This document shows, in pieces, positions 1 to 11,652 of a stretch of 64,000 bases of DNA (positions are counted from its first letter, which is position 1; every line of letters starts with the position of its first letter). The translations under genes and the position numbers were made by a program. Source of the DNA: Acephala macrosclerotiorum (lineage: Eukaryota; Ascomycota; Leotiomycetes; Helotiales; Mollisiaceae); assembly GCA_014904845.1 (NCBI GenBank), contig MU119208.1, forward strand, positions 558,001 to 622,000, in the 5' to 3' direction. The notes below the pieces were generated by a model, which was not told the DNA's origin, did no database searches, and saw only the letters and a program-made list of their open reading frames with translations.

Positions 1-1631
1 CCAAACTCTCATGCGCTGCGACACGCTATCGCAAAGCACTTTGACAGCGGCAAGGCTGGCTGTTAGTGGTTGGTCGAAGTACTGTACGGCATGTACCAGG
101 AGTCCAGGACGGCGTGCAAAATCAACACCACCACCACCACCCACCCACACACACACACACACGCGCGCACACCACCACAGCTCTCATGCGCCGAGCCTGC
201 CTCCCCTATTGCTGCAGTTCGCCTCGACAATGCCCTGACGAGCCTGCCGACGAATCTAACAAAATCTAGAAGTAGCGTAGCCTGCCGGCAACGACGCCGA
301 CTACGACGACATAACGACGTCCTGCGAAGACCTCAGTGCCACCATTCCTTGCTCCGTTTCAGCCTCAACTCTCTCTCGCGGCAACAATTATAGCATCTGC
401 GGTCACTGCTCTGTAGAGTTTGTCCCAGCAATCAAGCTCCTGAGATCGCCGTTCCCAAACATCTCGAAATAGCATCTGATCTCCAACGCGTGCCTCCATC
501 TCCATACCACCTTTCGTCCAATGTTCAGGCAGATTTGTTTTTGCGGAAGCGCGAGCCACACCCTTCACGATACCTCTTCTTCGCCCATCTCTGTACCCCC
601 GTACCACGGCGCGGGGAGATTTAACAGCCACTGCGCCTCCGCCTGACGGCATCCTCGGCATCCTCAGCGCCCTGGCCCCCCCTACAAAGGAAGGAATCAT
701 CGCACGTGAAGAAGGTCGCCGCCAGCCATCGCAACGTTCTCTCGACCCCCAGGGTGATGGGGGAACCTGGCAAGGGCCTGAAGCCTTCGTTTTCAAAATT
801 GAGAGAGGGGCAAATAACCTTGACAACCCCCCGTCACTTTGACAGGGAGCACCCTACCGTTGCTAGACACTTGCACTAGCCGTTTCCACTAGAGATTTGA
901 CACCCCAGACGCCGCCCATACCATTGTTCTAATCCCTCCACTCCCCTCTTCAAGCTGCCTTCGTGCAGCGAATCTTGGACGGGCCATAACCACACCGCAG
1001 GAACTTTTTGTTGATGCGCTGAAGCGCGTTCCTGGCAGCCTTTGTCGAATCTTTTCGCGGTTACTGCGCTACCTTGCTGCGCTCTTGTCTACCTGGCGTG
1101 GAACTCGATACATTCTTCCACCGAGCCAGCAGTTCGTGAATGATTGTAGAGCGACCACCTCTAGAGAGCAATCTATCTGCCGTTTGCGCGGGTAAGCTGG
1201 CGGCTTGAGTAATTGACAATCACAGTCACTTCTCGTTCTGTGTAGCTTATGCGAGTCTGTACGGATTTGGTACAACCAGCCCACCTGCTCCAAATAAAGG
1301 TATGCCCTGATCGCCTTATGCGGTTTCGTATACCCAAGCTCTTTTTATTCTTAATTAGTCCAAGGACTCGTGGCCTTGCTAAGATACTCACAGGGCAATT
1401 AAATCATTACTAGGGGGCGTTGTCGGAACTGTCCCGGACTTTAGAGTTTAACATATCTCTATCAGCACTCCATATCCGTCACTGTTTGTATCCTCACTCA
1501 GTCGACTTATCGAGGTCCATACCCAGGCACTTTCGCCCCGACACTTCTGGGCATACCTGACTTTTGAAAGTGCGCATTGCTATTCAACCGGAGGCTAGAC
1601 ACTTCAGGCGGCGCATCGCATCCGATACACA
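1..1631. other. intergenic / upstream region, no supportable gene
   Basis: I see no convincing coding region here. A 153-codon frame on the minus strand (365-826) is Arg/Pro-rich and has no domain I recognise. The right-hand part is presumably the promoter and leader of the transcription factor that starts at 1632. A (CA)n tract lies at about 145-172. Confidence 0.5.
145..172. repeat. (CA)n microsatellite
   Basis: A run of CA dinucleotides grading into CGCG. It generates low-complexity His/Thr-rich frames that are not genes. Confidence 0.9.
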
Positions 1632-4600
1632 ATGGTTGGAGACCCAGGGACGAGGAGACTACTCCCACAAAGCTCACAAATGCAGAGCTTCTCATTTGCG
1701 CCAAATAACTTTGGGCAAAGAGAAAACCAGAAAAGTCTATACTACTGATCACTGGCGCAAACACAGGAAAGATGCTGACTTAAATTCAGACTATGTATTC
1801 GTCGATGAACACAACCGACACAAGCGCCTGAAGGGTATGTTCGTCATCGGATTACAATGTTTGGGATACTGACTGTTCGCAGTGATGAGAGCTTGCGAAG
1901 GATGCAGAAGGAGAAAGATCAAATGTGATGCCGCGACCACCAATACCTGGCCATGTTCAGCATGTATACGACTAAAGTTACACTGTGTTCCACCAACGGT
2001 CAATTATGATCGCGACTTCCCACCGAACCCCCAAGGATTTGAAAGCGAGAGAGTCGAGTACGAGAGTGGTGGAAGTGGTGACGATCAGGACTACCACCAC
2101 CAAATTTCCATGCAACAGCATATGACCGGCCCGCACAAGAACATTCCTCCCATATATACGGCGCAAGTCCCTTACCCTGATCCTGTTGGAGTATACCAGT
2201 CTGGACCTTATGGCGAACCTTCTTCCGGTCACAGTCAGCCAAGCATGCACTATGGAAGCATGCAAACTCCTGTCAGTGTCATTGACCAACATCAGCATTA
2301 TCCCCCGCAGACTGTGTTTCCAACACCCCCACTGGCACAACAACCTTCTCACCCAGAATCTCCCGAAAACTACGAGCAAGACCAATACGGACAACAAAAT
2401 TTGGCAGATTTGCTTGGTGAGCTGAGAATGAACGAAGCTGGAACAGGTAAGATTCTTAACCCCGCGCTGGTAGCTGTGGTGCTCATAAGATCTAGCTCCA
2501 TATCTAAACAACAAGAACAAGAACAAAACTCTTGTTGAGGAACCGGCATTCGAAGAGCCAGACGAGTTTAAGCATGTTCTGCAAACTTCATTATCTGGTC
2601 CTGACCTCAAAGTGAGGATACCACCGGAGCTGATGCCAGACGACGAAACAATATTATCTTACTTCGACACGTATTTCATGAATGTCCATCCATACGTACC
2701 CGTTCTCAACAAGGCCATCTTCTACCAACAATGGCATACGAACAGAGAATCAATTTCGCCCCTGATTCTTGAAGCGATCTTTGCTATAGCTGGACGACTT
2801 GCCGACGAACCATCTCAAGGACATCAGTGGCTAGCTCTTGCAGCAAGTGAGTTCTTCATACAACTTGGAATGGCACAGCTAATCAGATCATAGAACATGC
2901 TGATTCGTTCATGGACGTTCCGCGGTTGAGTACTCTTCAGGGAATGCTGATTGTTTTGAAAGCTCGAGAATCGGCTCCGAAGCGAGGGTATTACTTTCGA
3001 TCCTGGATGACTGTTGTACAATGTGTACAAATGGCAAAAGATTTGGGCCTCGACGAGCATTTCGAGGAGCATAAGGCTGGAAGACCTTGCGGGTCAGACG
3101 CCGCCGATTGCATAACCAAGACTCGGGTATGGCAGACGATTTTCGTTTGCGAACTGATGATTGGATCCCCTCAAGGTCGAACAGATTTGGCTGTGGACAT
3201 GGAGTCCCTGGATTTGAGCATACCCAGGACAGCTGTTGGCAACGACGAAACTGAATTTCACACAACGCGAAACTTTGCTTATTTCACCCGGGTCGTGCGA
3301 AATGTTAGAAGGATGAACAATGTCTATTCTCGTATAAAGAAGAAGAAAGAGTGGGGAATCGATCCGGATTTTGTGCAGTTGAACCCTTCGTTCGAATCTT
3401 GGATGAATGATCTGCCCGGAGACTTGCAAATATCCTTCCCTGAGAACGGAGGTCCTCCATGGATACCTTCTCACTTCATCGGAAACCTTCATTCTTACTA
3501 CTACCTCAGCATCATCATGCTTCACCGACCTCAGCTTACGTTCATGGAACCGACGGGGATGGACGGAGGATGGAAACACCACATGATGATATGCTATTCA
3601 TCTGCAAAGTTGCTTTGTAGGTTGCAAGAGGCGATATTGCAATCGTTCGGCATGCCTGGCCTCTTGTGCATGCAGCGAGGGATCAACTTCACAATTTACT
3701 GCGTCTTGACATGCACGGTTCTCCATCTGGTGAGTAGAAGAGCGCAGATCCCTTTAAAATATTCCAAGAATGCTAAATACGCTTAGGTTGCACTCACTTC
3801 ACCAGATCCAGATCTCAATTCTAATGCTCGCGAATACTTCACACGACATATGAGGATACTCGAGACATGTACTAGTTCTTGGCCAATGCCAGATATGCAA
3901 CACCAAATCGATGCCCTAAGGGAAGCATTTTCTGCTGATACCAGGAAACCATTCGTGCTTAAGCCAACCTTCCCTTACGGAAGTCCAGGAGCACCTTCTC
4001 ACACCAGTCCACCACGGGCAAGTCAATATCGACAGGTGATCAATCAATCTTCTTCGCATCAAAATGTGGAGCAACAGCATGCACAACAAGTCAGTTATAC
4101 CGCCCACCCTATCTCACCACCTATCTCAGCCGGAGGTGTGGACACGAAGAGTGACTCTCCTGCTGTACAGTCTCTGGTAATGATGGCCACTGGGCAGCGT
4201 GGACCACAGCCACCTATTGGTACCGGGGTTCCAATACCTGACCCGTCAACTTGGAACCCCTCGAGGATTTTTGAGTAAGCATTTTTTCCCCTTACCTAAA
4301 CATTTTTAGGTTGCTAACCTTCCTCGTAGTCAGTGGAATACCACCTTCGGTACGCAACCTGCTCAAAGCACCTCTGCTCCCCAAGCCACTCCTCTAAAAC
4401 TTGCCGTTTCAGGTGCACAAGAAATCCCAATCCTCCCGGAACTCCAGACCCTACCGAACGTTTCCTTGCCGCCGAACTCACAAGCAATTCCCCCGCAACA
4501 ATATTCCGGAGCTCCAATCCCATCTTTTGTGACTCCCAGCATGTGGCAAGATAGCGTGGCAAGTGTTTATGAAGGCGGGTTGAAGAGACACTGGGATTAT

Positions 4601-4636
4601 GATGATCAGGGAATGGCGGCCAAGCGACCGAGATGA
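1632..4636 (+). CDS. Zn(II)2Cys6 fungal transcription factor
   Basis: Seven phase-checked exons (1632-1734, 1790-1834, 1883-2446, 2496-2846, 2894-3729, 3787-4274, 4330-4636) encode about 897 aa. The protein is a nuclear DNA-binding regulator. A short leader ends in a basic segment, followed by a binuclear zinc cluster with Cys54, 57, 64, 74, 77 and 84 (CX2CX6CX9CX2CX6C; ACEGCRRRKIKC then CSACIRLKLHC). A Gln/Pro/Tyr-rich linker (about 90-280) comes before the fungal-specific factor domain (about 300-600; includes YFDTYFMNVHPYVPVLNK). The C-terminus is Pro/Gln/Ser-rich and ends in a basic KRPR. The start was chosen because it has an in-frame ATG in a good CACAATGG context and splices in phase into a conserved-looking pre-cluster segment (DEHNRHKRLKVMRACE). 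The exon 3/4 junction (acceptor at 2495) is the least certain. Its target genes cannot be told from sequence; the family holds many carbon and secondary-metabolism regulators. Confidence 0.9.
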
Positions 4637-5419
4637 TGATCGCGCGAATAACCAAGAGCGGCATACACACCAACGATGATGAGGGATAGGTAAAATTGGA
4701 TTTGATCGAATGATGAGTGATGATGATGGCTGCCAAGACTGTATGGAAAGGCATGTTCAAAGTGGGCCCGAGGGTTTCACATCGGCTATAAACATAACGA
4801 GATGAGGGGCCGAGGTTCGCAAGATCAGATGTGATAGGGTGAAACAGGGTATTGCGATTGAAACACCATATCACGATTATCCAACGATAAGTACCCACGT
4901 GTCCGGGACGGATTGGAACGACCAGATACGGAAATACGAAACCAGACGAGAGAAAGGAAGGAGCGATGTATATGAAAAGCATTTACTTCACAGGCGTTGG
5001 GCAGTTTTGATCAAGTCATTCCACACTGTGGACATTTCTAAGGGATCTCTTTTTGGAGTTGAGGGTTTGGGAATGAAGGAAAGAAGCAAAGACACATGGA
5101 TTGATCCATGTGCAGAATCACAGAGATTGAAACAACATTTACATTGCACATATTTGTATTTTCCTTTCGTACTTCCAGGTTTCGTCTGACATGCATGGAG
5201 ACATGTCACATGTTGTTATCAAAATAGCTCTTTTGTTTTGGGGTTGGGTCGAAAGGATTCTTCTTTGGGATCAGGATTATATGTACTTTTAGGTTCTTCA
5301 TTAACTTCAATTCATGCATTTATAGCTGTACAAACTTCATCTCAACACCTTCCATTTCACCACACCACGTTGAGTTTGCATGAGTCGAGACTATATTCAT
5401 TCATTTATTATCCACACTT
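4637..5419. other. intergenic region between convergent genes
   Basis: This space holds the 3' flanks of the transcription factor (+) and the metallo-beta-lactamase-like gene (-). Short frames exist, but none has coding character that I recognise. Confidence 0.6.
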
Positions 5420-6995
5420 TTACACCATCTCCTTCAAAAACACATGATCCTTCCACCCCATATACCTCACCTGGATCTGCATACTCTCCAACACGCGTTC
5501 CTTAACCCGCTTCCCACTCCCTCCTCCCCCGTCTCTAACCTCGCTACCTACAAATGCTCCGTGCGTACTCTCAAATTCATATCCTTTCAGTAATTCCCAC
5601 ATCTTGGCTATCTCGTCTGGGGGGAGAGGAATCATGTTTGGAATCGACCACATGAAGGAATATGTGTTCAGTCCCGGTGGTCTGGAGTCGGTGGGGGATC
5701 GGGGTTGGGTAGTGGAGGATGGACCGAGGGACCAGTCGCCTAAGCCGGCCGGAGTGGTGACGAGTGTGTCGGCGATGAGGAGGCGGTTGTGTGCTAGGAC
5801 GACTTTGCGGTATTAGCTAGTTGGTCTCTGTAGGCATGTTGAACATGGGACAGGAACCCTGCGCAGGCATTCCTGAAGATTGAAACGTTGAGAAGAGGAT
5901 GAGATTGCTTACCAAGGGATCCGGGGAAGTGTCCACCGAGTTTGAGGGCGCGGACACCCGTCAGTTCACCGCGGACCTCGATCTCTTCGGTGCGGGAGTG
6001 TATGAATGTCCGTGAGGCACCCATAGGGTCGAGCCGGTTTAGCCATTCTTTATCTTCCCACGAGAGATAGACTGGACAGGAGAATGTTTGTGCCCATCTG
6101 GTGGGGCGTTAGCTGCAGGTCTCGGGAAGGACTAAATGTAAACCGTTGTTGAGTGTTTGGAAGGAGATGGAGAAGAGTTAAGGTGTGAATGTTCGTTTCT
6201 AGCATTGGAGGTTGGGAGAGATGAATGTTTAAAGCAAAATTTTGACATCGAGGAGGTTTAAATGTGCTGCCACAGCATGAACATTGGGGGCAGCTGGATG
6301 TACTAGGGAAGTATGGATATTGGACGTTATTTGAAGGGTGAGACAAGAAAGGGACAATATGCGTTTGTAAATGCCTGTTATTAAGAGGGTCATTTCGGTA
6401 AGATGGTAATCTAGAGCTGATTTCTGAAATTGTCGTAGTACTAAATGTCTTGACGGAACATGGACATTCGAGAAATGCAAGTACACCGAAATATATTCGG
6501 ACAATCTCGACTTTGAGATGTCCTAGAATATATGGGATTTGAAGCAGAAAACAATATGTAAGCGAACGACGAATAATAAAAAGGTGAAAATACTCACTCT
6601 AAATGCGTCGTATAATAATGCGGGTGACTTATAACAATCGCCGCCAACCCTCCCATTCCATTAATCCACTCCACCGTCTCCGCATCAAGGAACGAAATGC
6701 AATCCCAAAGCACATTCCCCTGACCCGTCTTAACCAACACTGCTCTCTGCCCAATCGCAAATTTCGGTTCCGTCCAAATACTCCAGAATCGTTGATCGTC
6801 GTCAAAAGGCTTCCACTTGTTTTTATACTCGCCTTTTTTAAGATCCGCTAATGTGGTGAAAGCTTGGCCGGTGGGAGGAACGAATTGTCGAGGATCGTCA
6901 CATATTCGACATCGGGTCAAGAGCGAAGGGTTGTCGATGTCATATTGGGTGCCGCATGCTGTGCAAATTAGGAGGTTGTCGGTGTTGGAGGTCAT
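5420..6995 (-). CDS. zinc-ribbon / metallo-beta-lactamase-fold protein
   Basis: Three phase-checked exons (6995-6598, 6097-5913, 5802-5420) give 321 aa. An in-frame upstream ATG at 7241 would add 82 low-complexity residues with a repeated TPRSV motif, so the start is uncertain. The N-terminus has two CXXC knuckles (Cys11/14 and Cys29/32), a zinc-ribbon look. A hydrolase-type fold follows, with the metal-site region ISHPHYYTTHLEW (His124, 126, 131) and a later IADTL strand. The canonical HXHXDH of metallo-beta-lactamases is not intact. I remember this HPHYYTTH form as recurrent in fungal family members, but could not verify that here. Intron 1 is unusually long (500 nt). Intron 2 needs an AAG acceptor. 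The substrate is unknown; a role as a metal-dependent hydrolase in the cytosol is inferred from the fold only. The gene is divergent from the amidase, with a 320-560 bp shared promoter region. Confidence 0.82.
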
Positions 6996-7558
6996 GTTGT
7001 TTTCGGATGACTGGCCGTACTCGTGGAATGGATCTTCGATGTAGTCCACAAACGGTAAGTTGAGCTTTGGTGTTGATACGGAGGCTGATACTGAACGAGG
7101 AGTAGATGTAGATGTTCTGGGCTGAGAGGCTCCGGTTGAAGAAGGCTCATCTTCATTTATAAGTTGTGGTGTTGAGGCTGGTACTGAACGAGGAGTAGGG
7201 GCGTTAGACGTCGAGGCCTTGGGAGTGGGGTGGGACAACATCTTATGACAGAAATGAGGGGTTTCCCCTCCTGGATCTAATCTTGGAGACACGACGTTGT
7301 AAGGTCACGAGGGAGAGGAAACGTGATGTTGGAGAAGTGGGATTCATCGAGGAAGCTTCTGGTGCTTCGATAACGATAACGGCTGTACCTGCTATCTTCG
7401 GACAAGTGAAGTCGCGGAATTTGGGCGTCGAGACGGGAGCAAGCACTTCACGTTAAAGCCTCTCCTTTCCGAGCTCAAAGTTCTCTTTTCTTCTTTTTTA
7501 TTTTCTTGCTAGCTGTATACCCGTCCCATATCACTTTTCCAAAAGAGAATTTGTCAGA

Positions 7559-9715
7559 ATGGTTTACCCATTCGATTATTTCCAGCATCGGAGCGATTGG
7601 TACGCAGCTACCCCGCCTTTTTGTTTACATATCGCGGGGAAAGCTTCTGAATTCACCACTAACATTCTCCCCAGCAAATTCAAACAAAACGAACGCGCAC
7701 GACGAATCGCCGGGCTCACGAGTTACCATGGAGCATTCACAGCTTCGGAACGACAACTACTTGCAAAATCAGTCGAGCAATTGGTCCAAGATGTCCACAA
7801 GCAGGTCGTACAACCAATTGATATTCTGAAAGCCTACGGAAAGGCTGCGCTGAAAGCTCACGAGAAGACGAACGCTGTTACTGAAGTAATGATCGAAACT
7901 GCAGAAGGGTGGACAAAAGATGGGGGTATCAATTTCAAGGGACCACTCGCCGGCATACCAATCTCATTGAAAGACTCGATTGTGGTTGGCGGTTTCGATA
8001 CCACAGTAAGTTACTTCCTTTGAACCACATATATGACCCTGAAAAGTGTTTACTGACTCGAAGACGTCGTTTGTTAGGTGGGTTACAGCTGTAATGTTGG
8101 AAACAAGGGAGAAAAGGACGGAACTATGGTCCGGATATTGAAGGATGCAGGAGCAATACCCTACGTTAAGACGAATCTTCCCATAACACTTCTGAGCTTC
8201 GAGAGCACGAACGATGTCTGGGGCCGCTGCACAAATCCACACAATAGTAAATACTCTCCTGGAGGGTCAACTGGTGGTGAGGCGGCATTGATAGCTGCCG
8301 GTGGTGGAAGAATTGGCATTGGTTCGGATGTCGCAGGAAGTGTTAGGGCACCGGCACATTTCTCTGGGATTTACAGTCTGCGGTGTTCGACAGGACGATG
8401 GCCGAAGAACGGAATGGTTACCAGTATGCCTGGCCAGGAGGGCATCCCAAGCGTGTTCAGTCCCATGACTAGGACCTTGGGAGATCTATCGTATTTCACC
8501 AAGTCGATGATCAGCATGAAGCCTTGGAAGTACGATCACTCAGTACATCCTATCCCTTGGAGGGAGGATATGGCGAAGCAATATCAAGAAAAAGAGAAGC
8601 TCAGAGTTGGGGTGTTGAGGACTGATGGTGTAGTGGATCCTAGTCCAGCCTGCGCAAGAGCTGTTGATGAAGTTGTCGCGGCCTTGAAGAAAGAGGGATA
8701 CGAAGTGGTCGATGTCGAGCCCCCATCTCCTTACGAAGCCCTCGTAATTGCCTCTCAACTTCTCAACGCAGACGGCTGCAAGACATTCAAGTCATTCTTC
8801 AGGACAGGAGAATGGGAAGATCCAGGTGCAAAGCAGATGAGCTGGCTTATGAGTTTGCCAAGTCCTGTCAAATATGTATACTATCTCTGGGTTAAGTACG
8901 TTCGACGAGACGAGATCTGGGCTGGCTTAATCAAGGATTGGACGCCAAAGTCCGCGTACGAGCAATGGAAATGGGTTGCAAAGAGAGAAGCATACAAAGC
9001 AAAGTTCCACGACTGGTGGGAGCAAGAGGCAAAGATCGATGTCATGATTACGCCTCCAAATGCTACACCTGCTGTCCCTCACGTAAGTGTCAATTTATCA
9101 GAGAATCATTCCCCCTTTAGTATCTCCCTGGGGTGCATTGCCAAACATGCACTCCCTCCGCTCAACCGCACTCCTCTTGTAATTATAGAGAAGAAGCCAA
9201 CTGACTTTGAGATTTTGATGAACAGGATGGTATGAAGGAGGCTGTGAGCAGTTGTGGCTACACCTTTTTGTTCAACCTTGTAAGTGCTCTCTCTGGATTG
9301 CGATGAGTCAAGCTAACAAGAAGGTAGCTCGATTATACAGTACGTCAGGTTTTGCCTCTGTTTTGATGATGTCCTGAGAGCCGAGCTCCTCGGGATAGTT
9401 CCTCGGGAGAACTTGGCTTCTTCGTTCTTCGATATTACAAGAGATCCCATGCTAATGTCGCTATAGTGTGGAATCATGCCAATTACACACGTGGACAAAG
9501 CACTTGACCAGCTTCCTTCGAACTTCAACATCAAGAAGTTGAATGGCGTAGCGCAAGGAGCATACAAGCTGTATGATGCAACAGCTATGCATGGCCTTCC
9601 GGTCGCGGTGCAGGTTGTGGGGCAGCGGTTAGAGGAGGAGAAAGTCCTAGCTGTGATGCAGAGAATCGAGGATGCGCTGGGTGACGACAAGTACCAATTG
9701 ATGGAGATTGATTAG
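7559..9715 (+). CDS. amidase-signature family amidase
   Basis: Six phase-checked exons (7559-7599, 7675-8005, 8078-9082, 9226-9279, 9328-9339, 9467-9715) give 563 aa. It hydrolyses carboxylic or fatty-acid amides through the Ser-cisSer-Lys triad of the amidase-signature family. I can see all three residues: Lys113 in PISLKD, Ser188 in PGGSTGGE, and the nucleophile Ser212 in SDVAGSVR. No signal peptide is obvious, so a cytosolic enzyme is likely. The length is normal for fungal acetamidase/FAAH-like members. The start lies in the first in-frame exon (MVYPFDYF) and is joined in phase to KFKQNERARRIAG. Exon 5 is a 12-nt microexon coding LDYT. Amide substrate is not predictable. It shares a divergent promoter with the metallo-beta-lactamase-like gene, so the two could be co-regulated. 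Confidence 0.93.
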
Positions 9716-10133
9716 AGAAATGCGCGAGATCGGAGTTCCACGGAGGCGGAAGCGCTATATAAAAATCTAAATAATGAAATGATGTTCAACAAAGTATTCG
9801 CTCTACGACTTACCCCTCGTCCTTTGCCCCTATTTCGTTCTCGCCTACCATATCAGGGGCATATGAGGCCCAATCAATTTCAACCAACCTCGAAGAAATC
9901 CAAATCGGTATTGCATACACTATCCGTATTCAAAGAGGCAGAAGTAATGCGCCTTGTATCGCTTTCTACATCGATGAGGGGCGTGGATAGCGAGCCTTCC
10001 GATCTCGGAGCTGTAGGTACGAACGCCTCTCCCCCAACTCTATCTTGATATAATTCAACACAACACTTCGCACTCAAACCTTCAGGACTTGTAACTCCCT
10101 CTTGATTCAACTACGAAATTCTCAACCGTAAAC

Positions 10134-11037
10134 ATGACAGTCAAAGAACAAGACCATTGGTCTTCTCAGGTAAGTTTCCTGTCAGGATTGACATGCATCA
10201 ATAGTGAGACTAAAAATACAACTTCAACAGGCGTACCAAAACTCTGCCTCCTTCGTCCCAAAACTAGCAACCAAAGTCCTCAACTGGCTCGACGTCCAAA
10301 AAGATGATAAAATCCTAGACATCGGCTGCGGAGACGGAATTCTCAACCTCCAAATCGCTCAAACCCTCTCCCTCGGCACCGGCAAGATTCATGGCGTCGA
10401 TTCCTCTGCATCAATGATTTCTTCTGCTCAAAAAGCTGCGTCAGAAGATGTATCTGCGTCTAAAGTCTGTACTTTCGAGGTTGTTGATGCTACTGCGTTG
10501 GTGGAGAAGGAAGAGCTTCAACGGGGAGGGTTTGATAAGGTTTTTAGCAATGCGGCTATGCATTGGATTTTGAGGCCGGAGGAGAAACGGAGAGGTTTCT
10601 TTGTTGGTGTTAGAGAAGCTTTGAAGCAGGGAGGGACATTCGTATTTGAGATGGGCGGGATGGGGAATGTTGCTGAGATGAGAACCGCTCTCCTTTCCGT
10701 CATCGGTAGAAAGGTTGGGATTGAGAAAGTTAGAGAGATTGATCCTTGGTTCTTTCCTGATGAGGTATGGATGACGAGAATGCTGGAAGAGGAGGTTGGA
10801 GGTTGGAAAGTAGAGAAGATTGAGAGGGAATATAGACCAACCAAGGCGGATAAGGGCGGTATTGAGGGGTGGGTGAGGTTGATGGGGAAGCAGTTTTTTG
10901 ATGTGCTTGGTGAGGGGAGTGGGAGGAAGGAGGTGGAGAGGGAGGTCTGTGAGGTTTTGAAGAGTGTTTGTGAGAGTCCGGGGGGCGGGGAGTGGATTGG
11001 GTATGTGAGGTTGAGGGCTGTTGTGAGGAAGCTATGA
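10134..11037 (+). CDS. SAM-dependent methyltransferase (trans-aconitate methyltransferase-like)
   Basis: Two phase-checked exons (10134-10169, 10231-11037) give 280 aa. This is a class I Rossmann-fold methyltransferase. Motif I is ILDIGCGDGIL (about residues 40-50), an acidic motif II follows in GVDSSASM, and DKVFSNAAMHWI matches motif IV/post-motif of the small-molecule (UbiE/Tam-like) group. The short first exon codes MTVKEQDHWSSQ, which leads into AYQNSASFV, the usual N-terminus of this group. Codon use becomes strongly G-rich toward the 3' end. The methyl acceptor is unknown; a carboxylate such as trans-aconitate is only the nearest family analogy. It sits between the amidase and the fucosidase on the same strand but with its own promoter space of about 420 bp. 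Confidence 0.88.
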
Positions 11038-11652
11038 GAGAAGACTTGGCTCTGATCGTTTGTGAGACTTCTCGCTTCGGGAAGCTAGGTGTCAGGGGAA
11101 GATGTCAAAGGCTTACAATTTGGCCAGCTCAACTTTATAGTCCTCTTCCGACGAGATATCAAAATCATCTCAGACTTTGAGAGTGTTGATGGCACTCAAA
11201 ACTCAATGGAGGACGAAGACATCCCTCAAAAGCGTCGATATCTTCCACTTGCCTCAATTTGACTGACCGACTGCGAGTCGAAGATTCGCTATGGAATCTA
11301 AAGTCATTTTTCTACGTTCTATCATGGCGTATATTGTTTTGTGGTGTTGTCCCATTGTATTGAAGCTGCCCCACCTTTCGCTACCCCGCACTAGGCATGT
11401 TGATCTTCATCCACGACCAACTTCAACCGCAGGTGTCACCCGTACTCCTCACTATCCACTTGTAGTTCCAGTGATCGTCTGTTACGTTTCATTTGACTCG
11501 CTCGCAAAATGTTCACTTTAGGTCTGAATTGTGCCGAAGGACGCGAAATTCTCCGATCATGGATACCACTGCTTCTGGCTTGACTATATCAAGCTCTGCC
11601 GTGGCTGAAGCAAGTGCTTCTAGAGGACTATACCTGCATCATCAAATCAGCC
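11038..11652. other. intergenic region upstream of the fucosidase
   Basis: No gene is recognisable. It contains the methyltransferase 3' end and the presumed fucosidase promoter. Confidence 0.5.

Noticed and set aside
365..826. 153-codon minus-strand open frame
   Set aside because: Arg/Pro/Ala-rich, no domain, no splice context or neighbour support; likely chance.
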